A stretch of 64,000 nt of DNA. Source: an uncultured Collinsella sp. (lineage in GTDB: Bacteria; Actinomycetota; Coriobacteriia; Coriobacteriales; Coriobacteriaceae). The stretch covers positions 1-64,000 of the forward strand of contig UPXY01000010.1 in the NCBI GenBank assembly GCA_900538305.1, written 5' to 3'. Position numbers and translations under genes: made by a program. Positions within the stretch are counted from its first letter, which is position 1. Each line of letters opens with the position of its first letter. The notes beneath the pieces are model-generated. The model did no database searches, had not been told where the DNA came from, and saw only the letters and a program-made list of their open reading frames with translations. Below, in pieces: positions 53,112 through 62,800 of the stretch.

Positions 53112-54044
53112 CTAGTAGTCGTTGATATCGCTGTGGTCTTCCTCGCCCGATTCGGTATCTTCGTCCGAAGATCCGGACTCCTCGGTGATGGTGACACCCG
53201 AGATGAGCTCACTCGACAGGTTGAGCGGAAGGTCGCCGTACCACATCACGTGGATCGCATCGAGCGTGCCGTCGCCCGACATCTCGTCAAGCGCCGCGCC
53301 CACCGCATCGGAAAGCTCGGTTGCCGAGGAGTCGTAGGCGATACCATAGGACGTCGATGCGCTGATCGTGCCCGCGAAGTAGGCACCCTCGTACGTGCGA
53401 GCCAGGTATGCGCCGGCCGTCGCATCGCACGCAACGTAGTCGACCTCGCCGGCGGCGAGCGCGTCGAAGCAGTCGTTCACGGTATCGTAGGTGCTATCGG
53501 TGGCGATCCCTATGCGCGCGAGCGCCTCCTGCGATGCCTTTCCTCCCTGTACGCCGATTGTTGCCTGCGCGAGGTCATCGGCGGTAAGGGCTTCCGAGGA
53601 ACTCTCCCCTATTCCGAAGATCGCCGTGGCATTCTGCAGATACTCGCCGAGCACCACGATGCCATCCGTCTGGTCGCGCGCGGTCGCGCCCAGATAGATA
53701 TCCGCCTCGCCGGATTCGATCGCATCTTGCGGCGAGACCGAATGGACGATGGCGAGCTTGAGACCGAGGGAGTCGGCAAGTTCCGATGCGACGTCGATGG
53801 TGTACCCCACGTAGTAGCCGTCCTCGTCGGTCATCACCTGCGGCAAGTCGCCCGTATCGAGCGCGACGGTAAGGGTTCCCGGCTGGACGAGCAGCGCGTC
53901 ATCGATCGCCTGCTCGGGCGTTTCCTCTTCCACCTCGGAAAGCGGGGGCGTGCCGAATGAGCACCCACCGAGCACGCACGCGAGCACCGCAACCATAAGA
54001 CCTGCCGCGCCGCGCCGCAGCCATCCCTTCAATCCGTCCGTCAT
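53112..54044 (-). CDS. Solute-binding lipoprotein of ABC transporter (family 3)
   Basis: A 310-residue exported protein. The signal peptide ends in a lipobox LACVLGGC (Cys near 28). The mature part has the amino-acid-binding SBP family 3 pattern: LTVALDTGDLPQV, GYYVGYTIDVASELADSLGL near 78-97, and a second lobe with IGVQGGKASQEAL. It would catch a polar amino acid or similar solute outside the membrane. No permease or ATPase genes are adjacent, so it is either an orphan or serves a system elsewhere. The ATG at 54044 follows AAGGTGG. Confidence 0.85.
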   Translation of the reverse strand: MTDGLKGWLRRGAAGLMVAVLACVLGGCSFGTPPLSEVEEETPEQAIDDALLVQPGTLTVALDTGDLPQVMTDEDGYYVGYTIDVASELADSLGLKLAIVHSVSPQDAIESGEADIYLGATARDQTDGIVVLGEYLQNATAIFGIGESSSEALTADDLAQATIGVQGGKASQEALARIGIATDSTYDTVNDCFDALAAGEVDYVACDATAGAYLARTYEGAYFAGTISASTSYGIAYDSSATELSDAVGAALDEMSGDGTLDAIHVMWYGDLPLNLSSELISGVTITEESGSSDEDTESGEEDHSDINDY

Positions 54045-54529
54045 GAACCGACCACCTTGCCACCATGGCGCCACGAGGCGCCGACTACGTCTGCTCCGCT
54101 GCGCGAACGCGAGCGGTGAATATGCGTTGTCCCCCAGCTGACCTGGTCTTTTCCCCCACACCTGCGCACTGGAACGTTTGCTCGGCCGCCGCAGCGACGT
54201 CACGACTTGCCCGCTCGCCCGCGGGGCGGAATACCCCTAGCAACGGACGGTGCGACTTACCTCTAGGACGCGCCATGATCGCGCATGCGCGCACGCATGC
54301 ACTTACGTGGGTCCTTTCGACCGCGTCTGTCTTGGACTAGGATGCGCGAGCGCATCGGCAACCACAGCCTGAGGGGACGCGCTTTAGTATACAACACGTT
54401 CGCGAGCTGCGAGAAGTTGAGCACGGGTCGATATCTTCGTTGTAACCTGGGAAATCTTGCACCGGCTCTGTCGGCATGGGTGATTACAATGAAGGCAGCA
54501 TATCGGATGCTTCGAGAACAGGAGCCACC
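54045..54529. other. Intergenic stretch between divergent genes
   Basis: Nearly 500 bases between the lipoprotein gene (left) and the dehydrogenase gene (right). I see no gene, RNA or strong inverted repeat in it. Probable promoter elements for both genes are present but not distinct; TACAAT near 54485 is one candidate -10 for the rightward gene. Confidence 0.4.
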
Positions 54530-55420
54530 ATGAGGCAGGTAGGGTTCATCGGCCTGGGCATCATGGGAAAACCCATGGTGAAGAATCTCTTGAAGGCCGG
54601 GTGCGACGTGATGGTGTCCGACCTGAACCAGGCCGCGGTCGATGAACTCGTGGAGGCGGGTGCCACCTCGGGCAGCTATGCCCAGATCGGCGCGGCATGC
54701 GACATCGTGTTCACCATGCTCCCCAATGGCGACATCGTGCAGTCCGTGCTGTTCGGCGAAGAAGGTGTCGCCTCGGCGCTCACAGCGGGCAAGATCGTCT
54801 GCGACATGTCGAGCGTGACCGCCACGCAGAGCACGACCTGCTACGAGAAGCTCGAAGCGCTCGGCGTCGGCTTCATGGACGCGCCGGTGTCTGGCGGCGA
54901 ACCGGGGGCGGTCGAGGGCACGCTCGCCATCATGTGCGGTGGCGATGAGAACGTGTTCGAAGCGCTCCGCCCGTATTTCGACATCATGGGGTCGAGCGCG
55001 CTGCTCGTGGGACCCAGCGGCAGCGGTAGCGTGTGCAAGCTCGCCAACCAGATCATCGTCAACCTGAATATCTGCGCCGTCTCCGAAGCGCTCGTCCTCG
55101 CCACAAAGGCCGGAGCCGATCCCATGAAGGTCTACCAGGCCATCCGCGGCGGGCTCGCCGGCAGCGCCGTACTCGACGCGAAGGCGCCCATGATATGCGC
55201 CCGCGACTTCAAGCCCGGCGGGAAGATCTCCATCAATCACAAGGACATCAAGAATGTGCTCGCCACCGCGCACGAGATCGACGTTCCGCTCCCCTTCACC
55301 GCGCAGCTCTTCGAGGTGCAGCAGACGCTTAAGGCACACGGGCACCTGGACGACGACCATGGTGGGTACGTGCAGTACTTCGAGGCGCTCGCCGGCGTCG
55401 AGGTGAAAAGCGACCGGTAG
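54530..55420 (+). CDS. Beta-hydroxyacid dehydrogenase (threonate/tartronate-type)
   Basis: A 296-residue NAD(P)-dependent dehydrogenase of the 3-hydroxyisobutyrate dehydrogenase family. The N-terminus is FIGLGIMGKPMVKNLL, the substrate loop FMDAPVSGGEPGAVEG near 115-130, and the catalytic Lys in GSVCKLANQ near 170. It sits 73 bases before a DUF1537 kinase gene. Dehydrogenase plus DUF1537 kinase pairs act in catabolism of four-carbon sugar acids (L-threonate, D-threonate, erythronate; LtnD/OtnK). That role is inferred from context. The ATG at 54530 follows AGGAG. Confidence 0.87.
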   Translation: MRQVGFIGLGIMGKPMVKNLLKAGCDVMVSDLNQAAVDELVEAGATSGSYAQIGAACDIVFTMLPNGDIVQSVLFGEEGVASALTAGKIVCDMSSVTATQSTTCYEKLEALGVGFMDAPVSGGEPGAVEGTLAIMCGGDENVFEALRPYFDIMGSSALLVGPSGSGSVCKLANQIIVNLNICAVSEALVLATKAGADPMKVYQAIRGGLAGSAVLDAKAPMICARDFKPGGKISINHKDIKNVLATAHEIDVPLPFTAQLFEVQQTLKAHGHLDDDHGGYVQYFEALAGVEVKSDR

Positions 55421-55493
55421 CGCACGGCAAGCTCGTGGCAACGCTACAACGCCCAGCGCGAATGCATCATCCCACCCGATACGAGGAGACACG

Positions 55494-56933
55494 ATGAGCA
55501 TGCCCCTTCAGCCCCTTCCCATAGAAGTCCTCGATTCCTATCCTGTCATCGACGAATCGGCGGTCGACGCGCTCCTCGCGCAGGAGATCGCAAAGGACCC
55601 GCATAAGATCGTCGTGCTCGACGACGACCCAACCGGCGTCCAGACAGTTCACGATGTCTCGGTCTACACGGATTGGAGCCCGGAAAGCATACGAACGGGC
55701 TTTACCGAGGAAGGCAAGCTGTTCTACATCCTCACGAACAGCCGTGGCATGACACGAGACGAGACCACCGCAGCGCACCGTAAGATCGGCGCACAAATCG
55801 CGAGCGTCGCGCGCGAGGCCGCCACGCCCTACGTCATCATGAGCCGCAGCGACTCCACGTTGCGCGGCCATTACCCACTTGAAACGGAGCTGCTGCGCGA
55901 AGCTATGGAAGCCGATGGCCTCACCGTCGACGGCGAAGTCATGTGCCCGTTCTTCAAGGAGGGCGGCCGTTTCACCATCGGCGACGTCCATTACGTGCAG
56001 CAGGGCGACGAGCTCGTGCCCGCAGCGAAAACGGAGTTCGCGCGCGACAAGACCTTCGGCTACACCCATTCCTCGATCCCCGAGTACATCGAGGAGAAGA
56101 CCGACGGGCACTTCCGTGCCGAAGACGTCGTGTGCGTCTCCCTCGACGACCTGCGCTCCTGCAACTACGACCACATAGAGCACCAGCTGCTCAACGTGAC
56201 CGGTTTCAACAAGATTTGCGTGAACGCGATCGACTATTGCGACATCAAGGTCTTCGCGGTGGCGCTCTACCGTGCTATGGCACAGGGAAAAACATTCCTG
56301 TTCCGCACGGCGGCGGGCTTGGTCAAGGTGCTGGGCGGGGTTTCGGACATTCCCCTGCTCGGCCGCGAGGACATGGTGACCACCGAAACCCAAAGCGGCG
56401 GGGTTGTGGTGGTGGGTAGCCACACGCAGAAGACGACAGCGCAGCTGGAAAAACTCTTGCAGCTCGATTGCACGGTTCCCGTCGCATTCAACTCAGACCT
56501 CGTTCTTCAAGGTGATGACGCCCTCTACGCGGAAGTCGACCGCTGCGTGGCGCTCGAGGAAGACATTATCCGCGCTGGTAAGGTCGCAGTGTGCTTCACG
56601 TGCCGCGATCTGCTCGAGGTGCCGAATGACACGAAAGAAAGCGCGCTTTTGCGCAGCGTGAAAATCAGCGACGGGGTACAGCGGCTTGTGGGCCAGCTCG
56701 GCATCGCGCCCGCCTTCGTGGTCGCGAAAGGAGGCATCACGTCGAGCGACGTGGGCACAAAGGCGCTCGGCGTGAAGCGCGCAAACGTGCTCGGGCAGAT
56801 CCAACCGGGAATCCCCGTATGGCAGACGGGCGCGGAAAGCCGCTTCCCCGGTATGCCCTATGTCATCTTCCCGGGAAACACCGGCGACGAAACGACGCTG
56901 CGTCGCGCCGTGGAGATCCTCACCGCGAAGTAG
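55494..56933 (+). CDS. Four-carbon acid sugar kinase family protein (DUF1537)
   Basis: A 479-residue kinase of the OtnK/DtnK (YgbK) family. It phosphorylates 3-keto-threonate, D-threonate or D-erythronate-like acids. The N-terminal domain has VVLDDDPTGVQTVHDV near 38-53 and SRSDSTLRGHYPLE near 120-133. The C-terminal nucleotide-binding domain has VVVGSHTQKT, VAKGGITSSD and a closing FPGNTGDE. The ATG at 55494 follows GAGGAG. The usual partners (OtnC aldolase-type decarboxylase, OtnI isomerase, or PdxA2) are not adjacent; only the dehydrogenase is. Confidence 0.9.
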   Translation: MSMPLQPLPIEVLDSYPVIDESAVDALLAQEIAKDPHKIVVLDDDPTGVQTVHDVSVYTDWSPESIRTGFTEEGKLFYILTNSRGMTRDETTAAHRKIGAQIASVAREAATPYVIMSRSDSTLRGHYPLETELLREAMEADGLTVDGEVMCPFFKEGGRFTIGDVHYVQQGDELVPAAKTEFARDKTFGYTHSSIPEYIEEKTDGHFRAEDVVCVSLDDLRSCNYDHIEHQLLNVTGFNKICVNAIDYCDIKVFAVALYRAMAQGKTFLFRTAAGLVKVLGGVSDIPLLGREDMVTTETQSGGVVVVGSHTQKTTAQLEKLLQLDCTVPVAFNSDLVLQGDDALYAEVDRCVALEEDIIRAGKVAVCFTCRDLLEVPNDTKESALLRSVKISDGVQRLVGQLGIAPAFVVAKGGITSSDVGTKALGVKRANVLGQIQPGIPVWQTGAESRFPGMPYVIFPGNTGDETTLRRAVEILTAK

Positions 56934-57021
56934 CGCACCGCGAGGGGCAACGGATTCGCACACGTGCGATACGCCTCCAGCATCTGTGGTGGGCGGTCGT
57001 TAGGCAACGCGCGACCACCAA

Positions 57022-57876
57022 CTACCACACGCGCGCGAAGGCGAGCGCATCGACGTGCGCAGCACCTGCCGCATGCAGGGCGGATGCTGCGGCGCGCATG
57101 GTCGCCCCGGTGGTGATCACATCGTCGAGCAGCAGAAGACGTATGCCTGCGACCGGCTCCACCACCTCGTAGACATCGCGCGAACGTTCCTGACGCTCCG
57201 CACGACCGAGCGCGCGCTGATCGACGGAGCCGTGTTTGGCGAGCGCGTCGATGAGCGGCAGGCCTGCGAGCTCGGCCATGCGGTGCGCGATCACCTCCAT
57301 GTGGTCGAAGCCGCGACGGCTGAAAGCCGCAGCCGTGACCGGCACGAACGTAATCGCCTCCGCGCCGTTCAAGATGTCGCCAAAGCGGTCGGGTGCCACC
57401 AGCTCCGCATGTCCTGCCGCATCGAACATGAGCTCGGCGATGAGCGCACCGAGCCGTCGCTCGCCGGCATCCTTGTACGTCCTGATGATGCGGGGGACAG
57501 GATCGGTAAAGACCGTCGCCGCAAGGCAGCGATCGAGCGCATCGTCCGGGTGGAACCTGCTTCGCCCCAACGTTGGCCGTTCGGCGTTCGCACCGGGCAG
57601 CGCGATATCTTCGTCTGCACCGCAGCCGCATTCGGTACATAGCAGGTCGCCGAAGGGCGCTCCGCAGCGCGTACAGGCATGCGCAGGATCGATGACCTCG
57701 ATACGGTCGAGGCATGCCTCGCAGATGAGCTCCCCCGGGCGCTCGCAACCCGCGCAACGCGTGGGCGAAAGCACCTCGAGAGCAGCCTCGCGCAACCAAC
57801 CCATAAACGAATCGCCGCCGAAAACCGTCGCAGCATCCCCCTCAGAACCGATGGGAATGCTGCGTTCGTGCTTCAT
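57022..57876 (-). CDS. comF: ComF family phosphoribosyltransferase-like protein
   Basis: A 284-residue ComF-type protein. An N-terminal zinc region has paired Cys motifs (RCAGCERPGELICEAC, CTRCGAPFGDLLCTECGC; about 40-85). It is followed by a type I phosphoribosyltransferase fold with the PRPP loop LLLLDDVITTGATM near 242-256. Relatives take part in DNA uptake in competent bacteria, though many live in non-competent ones. The start at 57876 has no good ribosome binding site; the in-frame ATG at 57804 is no better. It lies downstream of ricT in the same direction with a 32-base gap. Confidence 0.87.
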   Translation of the reverse strand: MKHERSIPIGSEGDAATVFGGDSFMGWLREAALEVLSPTRCAGCERPGELICEACLDRIEVIDPAHACTRCGAPFGDLLCTECGCGADEDIALPGANAERPTLGRSRFHPDDALDRCLAATVFTDPVPRIIRTYKDAGERRLGALIAELMFDAAGHAELVAPDRFGDILNGAEAITFVPVTAAAFSRRGFDHMEVIAHRMAELAGLPLIDALAKHGSVDQRALGRAERQERSRDVYEVVEPVAGIRLLLLDDVITTGATMRAAASALHAAGAAHVDALAFARVW

Positions 57877-57908
57877 ATTCGTCTATTCAACTGAAACCGA
57901 CGGGCGTT

Positions 57909-59504
57909 CTATTCGGCAGATGCCTGCGTATCGCCTGAAGCGCCAGAGCCACCACCATCGCCCGGCCGACGACGACGCGAGCGACGGCGACGCTTCTTGG
58001 GAGCGGACTCCTCGCCCGCAGCGACGTCTTGGCGACTGGACGCCGCCCCAGCAGCGCGATTTCCCCCACCGTCACCCGGGCGGCGACGCGTCACCTGGAC
58101 ATCGCCCTCTGCGATCTGGCTTGCCACCGAGGGAACATCGGGCTTTTGCGGCGCGGACGAGCGGTGGCGACGGCGTGAACGGTTCCCGGTCTTTGCGGCT
58201 GCTTGCTCGAATCCTTCGGCATCCGCACCACTGCGCTTCGCCTCGTCGCGCGTTGCTGCATCCAAAAAGGCGCGATCGCGCTCCTCACTTGAGAGATGAC
58301 GCCTGCGTCGACGCGTTGGAGTCGCCTCCGCCGAACCCGCCTGCGAGGTAGACGCCGTCTCGCGCTTCGCGGCAGCGTCACCACCGTTCGAGCGCTTACG
58401 GCGACGGCGCGCGGGAGCGGCGGCATCTGGCTCGGAAGCGCCCTTGGCACCGCGCTGTCCCTTGCCCTTGCCGCGCGACGCCTCGGCAGGCGCGTCACCA
58501 CGGTCGCGCGAATGGCGGCGGCGCGGGCTATCAATCGAGATGCGATCATCGCTCGAAAGGCCATCGCCCACATCGATGCCGTGCTCGCGGTCGAGTTCCA
58601 TGAGCGCGAGCGCGATGTCCGGACTCTCGAGTCGCTCGAGCACGTCGCGGGTTACGCAATCCGGACGGCAGGCGCAGCCCTGCTCCTCGGCGCGCTGACG
58701 GGCAACGTCCGAGCAGGTCATGTCGGACAGATCGACGCGGAACACCTTGCCGCTCTCCAAGCGGAGCACGAGCTGCTCGCGCGGGGTGTCGTATTCCTGG
58801 ATGCGCGCCTTACCGAGCGGCGTGTCGATCACGGTCTTCTTCTTGGGCGCGCGGCTCTTGAAGTCCTTGTACACTTCGAACTCGTAGCGCAGGCAGCACA
58901 TGAGACGGCCGCATACGCCCGAGATCTTCGTGGAGTTGAGCGGCAGATCCTGCTCTTTAGCCATGCGGATGGACACCGGCTCGAATTGCCCGCCGAAGCG
59001 CGCGCAGCACAGCTCCTGGCCGCAATGGGCGATGCCGCCCACAAGGCGCGTCTCGTCGCGCACGCCGATCTGGCGCATGTCGACGCGCGTGTGCAGCCGA
59101 GCGGAGAGATCCTTCACGAGCTGACGGAAGTCCACGCGATCTTCAGCAGCGAAATAGAACACGGCCTTCTCGCCACCGAACAGGTACTCAACCCCCACGG
59201 GCTTCATCTCGAGATCGTTCTGGCGCACGAGGTCGCGGAAATCGGCCATCGCGGCCTCGCCTTTGCGAGCAAGGTCATCGGCGCGATCGAGGTCTTCCTC
59301 GGTCGCGATGCGCAAAACGGGCTTGAGGGGCGCGCGGAGCTCCTTCTGCTCCACCTCGAAGGGGTCGGCGGTAACGAGGCCGATCTCCTTTCCCCGCTCC
59401 GTGGAGCAGATTGCGTAATCCGCCTCGACGATATCGAGCCCTTGCGGGTCGAACCATAGATCGCACGAGGCGAAGGGGAACTTGACGGGTACTACGACGG
59501 GCAT
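57909..59504 (-). CDS. ricT: PSP1-domain protein RicT (YaaT) with a basic C-terminal extension
   Basis: A 531-residue protein. The first 280 residues are a YaaT/RicT PSP1 domain with the cysteine signature HCGQELCCARFGGQFEP and VCGRLMCCLRYE. In B. subtilis RicT acts with RicA and RicF as an Fe-S complex that guides RNase Y. From about 330 on, the sequence is low complexity and very basic (RRRRKRSNGG, SAPKKRRRRSRRRRPG), likely disordered and RNA-binding. No RicA or RicF genes are nearby. The start overlaps the holB stop by 13 bases, as in the conserved holB-yaaT order. Confidence 0.92.
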   Translation of the reverse strand: MPVVVPVKFPFASCDLWFDPQGLDIVEADYAICSTERGKEIGLVTADPFEVEQKELRAPLKPVLRIATEEDLDRADDLARKGEAAMADFRDLVRQNDLEMKPVGVEYLFGGEKAVFYFAAEDRVDFRQLVKDLSARLHTRVDMRQIGVRDETRLVGGIAHCGQELCCARFGGQFEPVSIRMAKEQDLPLNSTKISGVCGRLMCCLRYEFEVYKDFKSRAPKKKTVIDTPLGKARIQEYDTPREQLVLRLESGKVFRVDLSDMTCSDVARQRAEEQGCACRPDCVTRDVLERLESPDIALALMELDREHGIDVGDGLSSDDRISIDSPRRRHSRDRGDAPAEASRGKGKGQRGAKGASEPDAAAPARRRRKRSNGGDAAAKRETASTSQAGSAEATPTRRRRRHLSSEERDRAFLDAATRDEAKRSGADAEGFEQAAAKTGNRSRRRHRSSAPQKPDVPSVASQIAEGDVQVTRRRPGDGGGNRAAGAASSRQDVAAGEESAPKKRRRRSRRRRPGDGGGSGASGDTQASAE

Positions 59505-60637
59505 ATGAGAGCCTTCCTGATATCGAAGAGCATGACCTCGAAGGCCAGCTGCGGAGTGACGTTGCGCGACACAGCGCGTTCGGCGGCTTCCACCGCTTCA
59601 AGCGCATGCACGGCCGAAACGGACGATGCCATCTCGGAGACGAGGCGACCCACGATGTCCTCGGCATCGGCGTTGACGGGATCCGATGAGATGCCCTCAA
59701 CCCGCATCAGGGCATCGCGCAGCAGCGAACGCGCGCAGGCGAGCACCTCCATGATACCCGAACGCTCACGCGCGGTGAGCTCGCGCTTGTTGCGCTCCTC
59801 AATCTGCTTGAGGGCACCACGCGAGAGATACTCCTCGTCTCGCTTGAGGATCGCCTCTTGCGTCGATTTGACCTCGGCAAGCGGCGCCTTGACCGCAAGG
59901 GTGATCGCCTTGGCATGTGAGAGGACATCCGCTTCGTCCGCATGGGCGAGCGAGTCGATCGCGCGGAGCATCGCGCGGCGCGCCTCCTGGCGGCTCGCGC
60001 TCTTGAGGAACTCCGCCGCGCGTCCTGGACTTCCCGCAACAGCAACCGCCATGCGGCATCGCTCGAGCGGAAGCCCCGTCGCGCGCGTGACCGCTTGCGC
60101 CGCTGCCTCGGGCGAGATGAGACGGAACGGCACGCATTGGCAGCGCGACACGATTGTAGGCAGGATGGTGTCGGCCGAGGTGCCCAAAAGAATGAACGTC
60201 ACGTTCGCCGGAGGCTCTTCGAGGGTTTTGAGCAGGGCGTTCGCCGAACTCGCACGAAGCTGGTCCGCACGGTCGATGATGTAGACCTTGCCGTTCGCAC
60301 GCACCGGGGCGAGCGAAACCTCTTCGATAAGGTCGCGCACCTGCGCGATGAGGTAGCCCGTCGCGCTCTCGGGCGCGAAGTAGCGGACATCTGGGTGCGT
60401 GCGCCGCGCGACGCGCACGCACGCCTCGCAGGCACCGCAACCGCCCTGCTCGCAGATGAGCGCCTGCGCGAGCGCCCAGGCCGCATCGAGCTTGCCGGAT
60501 CCCGGCGCACCTAGGAAGAGGTAAGCGTGTGAGGTGCGCTGCGTCTCGACGGCGCGCGCGAGAAAGTCGCGCACGCGCGGCTGCGTATCGAGCTGCGCAA
60601 GCAGCGAACGCGATCGGTTTTCGTGCGCAGGCGCCAT
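59492..60637 (-). CDS. holB: DNA polymerase III subunit delta prime
   Basis: A 381-residue clamp-loader subunit. The AAA+ domain has the P-loop GAPGSGK (43-49) and a zinc-binding Cys cluster (CEQGGCGACEAC near 63-74). NGKVYIIDRADQL marks the Walker B region and VSRCQCVPFRL the sensor 1/arginine region. It loads the sliding clamp together with DnaX and HolA. The ATG at 60637 follows AAAGGGGAGG. It overlaps ricT by 13 bases. Confidence 0.93.
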   Translation of the reverse strand: MAPAHENRSRSLLAQLDTQPRVRDFLARAVETQRTSHAYLFLGAPGSGKLDAAWALAQALICEQGGCGACEACVRVARRTHPDVRYFAPESATGYLIAQVRDLIEEVSLAPVRANGKVYIIDRADQLRASSANALLKTLEEPPANVTFILLGTSADTILPTIVSRCQCVPFRLISPEAAAQAVTRATGLPLERCRMAVAVAGSPGRAAEFLKSASRQEARRAMLRAIDSLAHADEADVLSHAKAITLAVKAPLAEVKSTQEAILKRDEEYLSRGALKQIEERNKRELTARERSGIMEVLACARSLLRDALMRVEGISSDPVNADAEDIVGRLVSEMASSVSAVHALEAVEAAERAVSRNVTPQLAFEVMLFDIRKALICPS

Positions 60638-60780
60638 GAGCCTCCCCTTTCAGCTAAACGGTAGGCTCTATCTTACCGCGCAGCCAAGACAGAAAGGCAC
60701 ATGGACGCCTTCGTGAAGAGATTCGACAAGTTTATGCACGAAGGACGACGGAGCGCCACGCCTGCCACCCGTCGCGTTCG

Positions 60781-61641
60781 CTACACGATATCGAGCGGCG
60801 TGGGATACCCTGGCGCAGGGAACGAGCGCGAAAGCAGTGCGAGGTCATCGTCGCTCAGCTCGATCTCGCAGGCGCGCACGTTCTCGAGCACATGCTCGGG
60901 CTTGCCGCTGCGCGGGATGGCGATCGCCATGGGGTCGCGCAGCACGAACGCCAAAAGAATCTGAAGCGGCGTGGCGGCGTGGCGGCGGGCAACTTCCACA
61001 ACGGCCGGGTCGTTCGTCAAACCACGGCGCAAGTCGCCTGCCTGAGCAAGCGGGCAATATGCCATGAGCGGCATGCCGACCGACCGCATCCACGGTAGCA
61101 CAGCATACTCGACGCCGCGCGAACCCAGATGATAGAGATCCTGGTTCACAGCGCACCGCTCGCCATCGGGCACAGCGAAGAGCTCTTCGAGGTCGTCCAC
61201 ATCGAAATTCGAGACGCCCCAGTGGCGGATGAGCCCGTCTCCAACCAGCTGCTCCATGCATTCGACCGTCTCGGCAAGCGGTACCGCGCCACGCCAATGG
61301 AGCAGATACATGTCGAGGTAATCTGTCCCCAAGCGCTCGAGCGACGCCTCTACGCTTTCAAAGATCTCTGGGGCGCCGGCGTTATGCGGGTACACCTTCG
61401 ACACCAAAAAGAGGCTCTCCCGGTCATACCCACGGATCGCCTCGCCCACCAAGCGCTCGGCGGCACCGCTTCCGTACATCTCGGCGGTATCGATAAGCGT
61501 CACACCGGCATCGAGGCCGGTTCGCAGCGCGGCAAGCTCATCATCGTGCGTCGCAGCACTCTCTCCCAAAAACCATGTGCCCATGCCAAACCGCGGCATA
61601 GGCGTGCCGTCCGGCAACTCAACGGTATCGACGAAAGCCAT
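60781..61641 (-). CDS. Aldo/keto reductase
   Basis: A 286-residue NADPH-dependent oxidoreductase of the AKR superfamily. The catalytic tetrad is visible as DTAEMYGSG (Asp, Tyr), LVSKVYP (Lys) and MYLLHWRG (His). NADP contacts appear as IPRSGKPEHVLENV. The substrate, probably a small aldehyde or ketosugar, is unknown. The ATG at 61641 follows AAAGGG. Upstream, in the same direction, are the tartronate-semialdehyde-reductase-like and glycerate kinase genes. Confidence 0.9.
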   Translation of the reverse strand: MAFVDTVELPDGTPMPRFGMGTWFLGESAATHDDELAALRTGLDAGVTLIDTAEMYGSGAAERLVGEAIRGYDRESLFLVSKVYPHNAGAPEIFESVEASLERLGTDYLDMYLLHWRGAVPLAETVECMEQLVGDGLIRHWGVSNFDVDDLEELFAVPDGERCAVNQDLYHLGSRGVEYAVLPWMRSVGMPLMAYCPLAQAGDLRRGLTNDPAVVEVARRHAATPLQILLAFVLRDPMAIAIPRSGKPEHVLENVRACEIELSDDDLALLSRSFPAPGYPTPLDIV

Positions 61642-61727
61642 GGCTGTGCCCTTTCTCATAAGCGAAACGCATCTTCAGAATAGGCGATACGGCATGCGAG
61701 AGTCCTGGGGCGCTTTTACATTCCCCA

Positions 61728-61758
61728 GAATGTTTAAAAACCCCTGGGGTAATTTTAC
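61728..61758 (-). repeat. CCCCAGGGG repeat, copy 2 (inverted)
   Basis: On the minus strand it reads ATTACCCCAGGGGTTTTTAA within a 31-base match to the copies at 30772 and 62801. A small stem ACATTC/GAATGT adjoins it. It lies between two leftward genes, 87 bases upstream of the aldo/keto reductase start. Confidence 0.75.
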
Positions 61759-61845
61759 ATGCCTAAAATAGGCGGCCGCATCGGGAGACACTTCGATGCG
61801 GCCGCAGGGGACGGAAAGAGGGATTTCCAAAAAAAGCTAGAAGGT

Positions 61846-62730
61846 CTAACCCTGGAGCTTCATGCCGTTGACCATCTCATACCACTCGGCGATACCGGAA
61901 TGGTCGTCCTTCTCGTGGCCGTGGGCCTTGAGGGACTGCATGATCTCCATGGCAAGCGAGCTGAACGGCACGCTTACGTTCACCTGGTGCGAGGTGTCCA
62001 TAACGTTCTGAAGATCCTTGATGTGGAGCTCGATGCGGAAGCCCGGGGTGAAATCGCCGTCGAAGATCTTCTGCGACTTCTGATCCATGACCGTGGAACC
62101 GGCAAGACCGGAGCGGATGGCCTCGTAGACGCGCGCCGGGTCGACGCCGGCCTTCTTGGCGAGGGAGTATGCCTCGGAGACGGCGGCGATGTTGATGGCG
62201 ACGATCATCTGGTTGGCAAGCTTGGTGATGTTGCCGGCACCGACCTCGCCCACGAGGGTCACGGTCGAAGCCATGGTCTTGAGCAAATCCTCGTACTTGT
62301 CGAAGACGTCCTGCTTGCCGCCCACCATGACGGCGATGGTGCCGTCGATGGCCTTGGGCTCGCCGCCGGAAACGGGAGCGTCGAGGAAGTCGACGCCGAT
62401 CTCCTCGAGGCGACGGGCGAAATCGCGGCTTGCGAGCGGAGCGATGGAGCTCATGTCGATGACGCACTTGCCAGCAGAGAGGCCCTCGGCCAGGCCGTTC
62501 GGGTCGAAGAGCGCGCTTTCGACGTTAGGCGAGTTCTGGAGCATGGTGATAACGACGTCGGCGTTCTCCGCGACCTCCTTGCCGCAGCTGCAGGCGATGC
62601 CGCCCAGCTCGACAAGATCCTTGGCGCGATCCATGTTGAAGTCGAACGCATAGACCTGATGCCCGGCCTTCTGCACGTTGATGGACATGGGCTTGCCCAT
62701 GATGCCGAGTCCTACGAATCCTACCTTCAT
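61846..62730 (-). CDS. garR: 2-hydroxy-3-oxopropionate (tartronate semialdehyde) reductase-like dehydrogenase
   Basis: A 294-residue beta-hydroxyacid dehydrogenase. The Rossmann signature is VGFVGLGIMGKPMSINV, the substrate motif FLDAPVSGGEPKAIDG near 117-132, and the catalytic Lys in GAGNITKLANQ near 170. Directly upstream is a glycerate kinase gene. Together these enzymes form the last two steps of glycerate formation from tartronate semialdehyde. The ATG at 62730 follows AAAGGAAG. It is the third member of this family in the window, and none is a tandem copy. Confidence 0.87.
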   Translation of the reverse strand: MKVGFVGLGIMGKPMSINVQKAGHQVYAFDFNMDRAKDLVELGGIACSCGKEVAENADVVITMLQNSPNVESALFDPNGLAEGLSAGKCVIDMSSIAPLASRDFARRLEEIGVDFLDAPVSGGEPKAIDGTIAVMVGGKQDVFDKYEDLLKTMASTVTLVGEVGAGNITKLANQMIVAINIAAVSEAYSLAKKAGVDPARVYEAIRSGLAGSTVMDQKSQKIFDGDFTPGFRIELHIKDLQNVMDTSHQVNVSVPFSSLAMEIMQSLKAHGHEKDDHSGIAEWYEMVNGMKLQG

Positions 62731-62800
62731 GTTCTTCCTTTCGATCGAACGTTACATACTTGCTATCAACACGCCCGCATCGCGAGCGAGTGTTGTCTAG

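Noticed and set aside
54045..54529. Possible structured RNA (6S, SRP or RNase P RNA) in the gene-free stretch
   Set aside because: None of the conserved cores I know for these RNAs could be found, and there is no strong stem or terminator.
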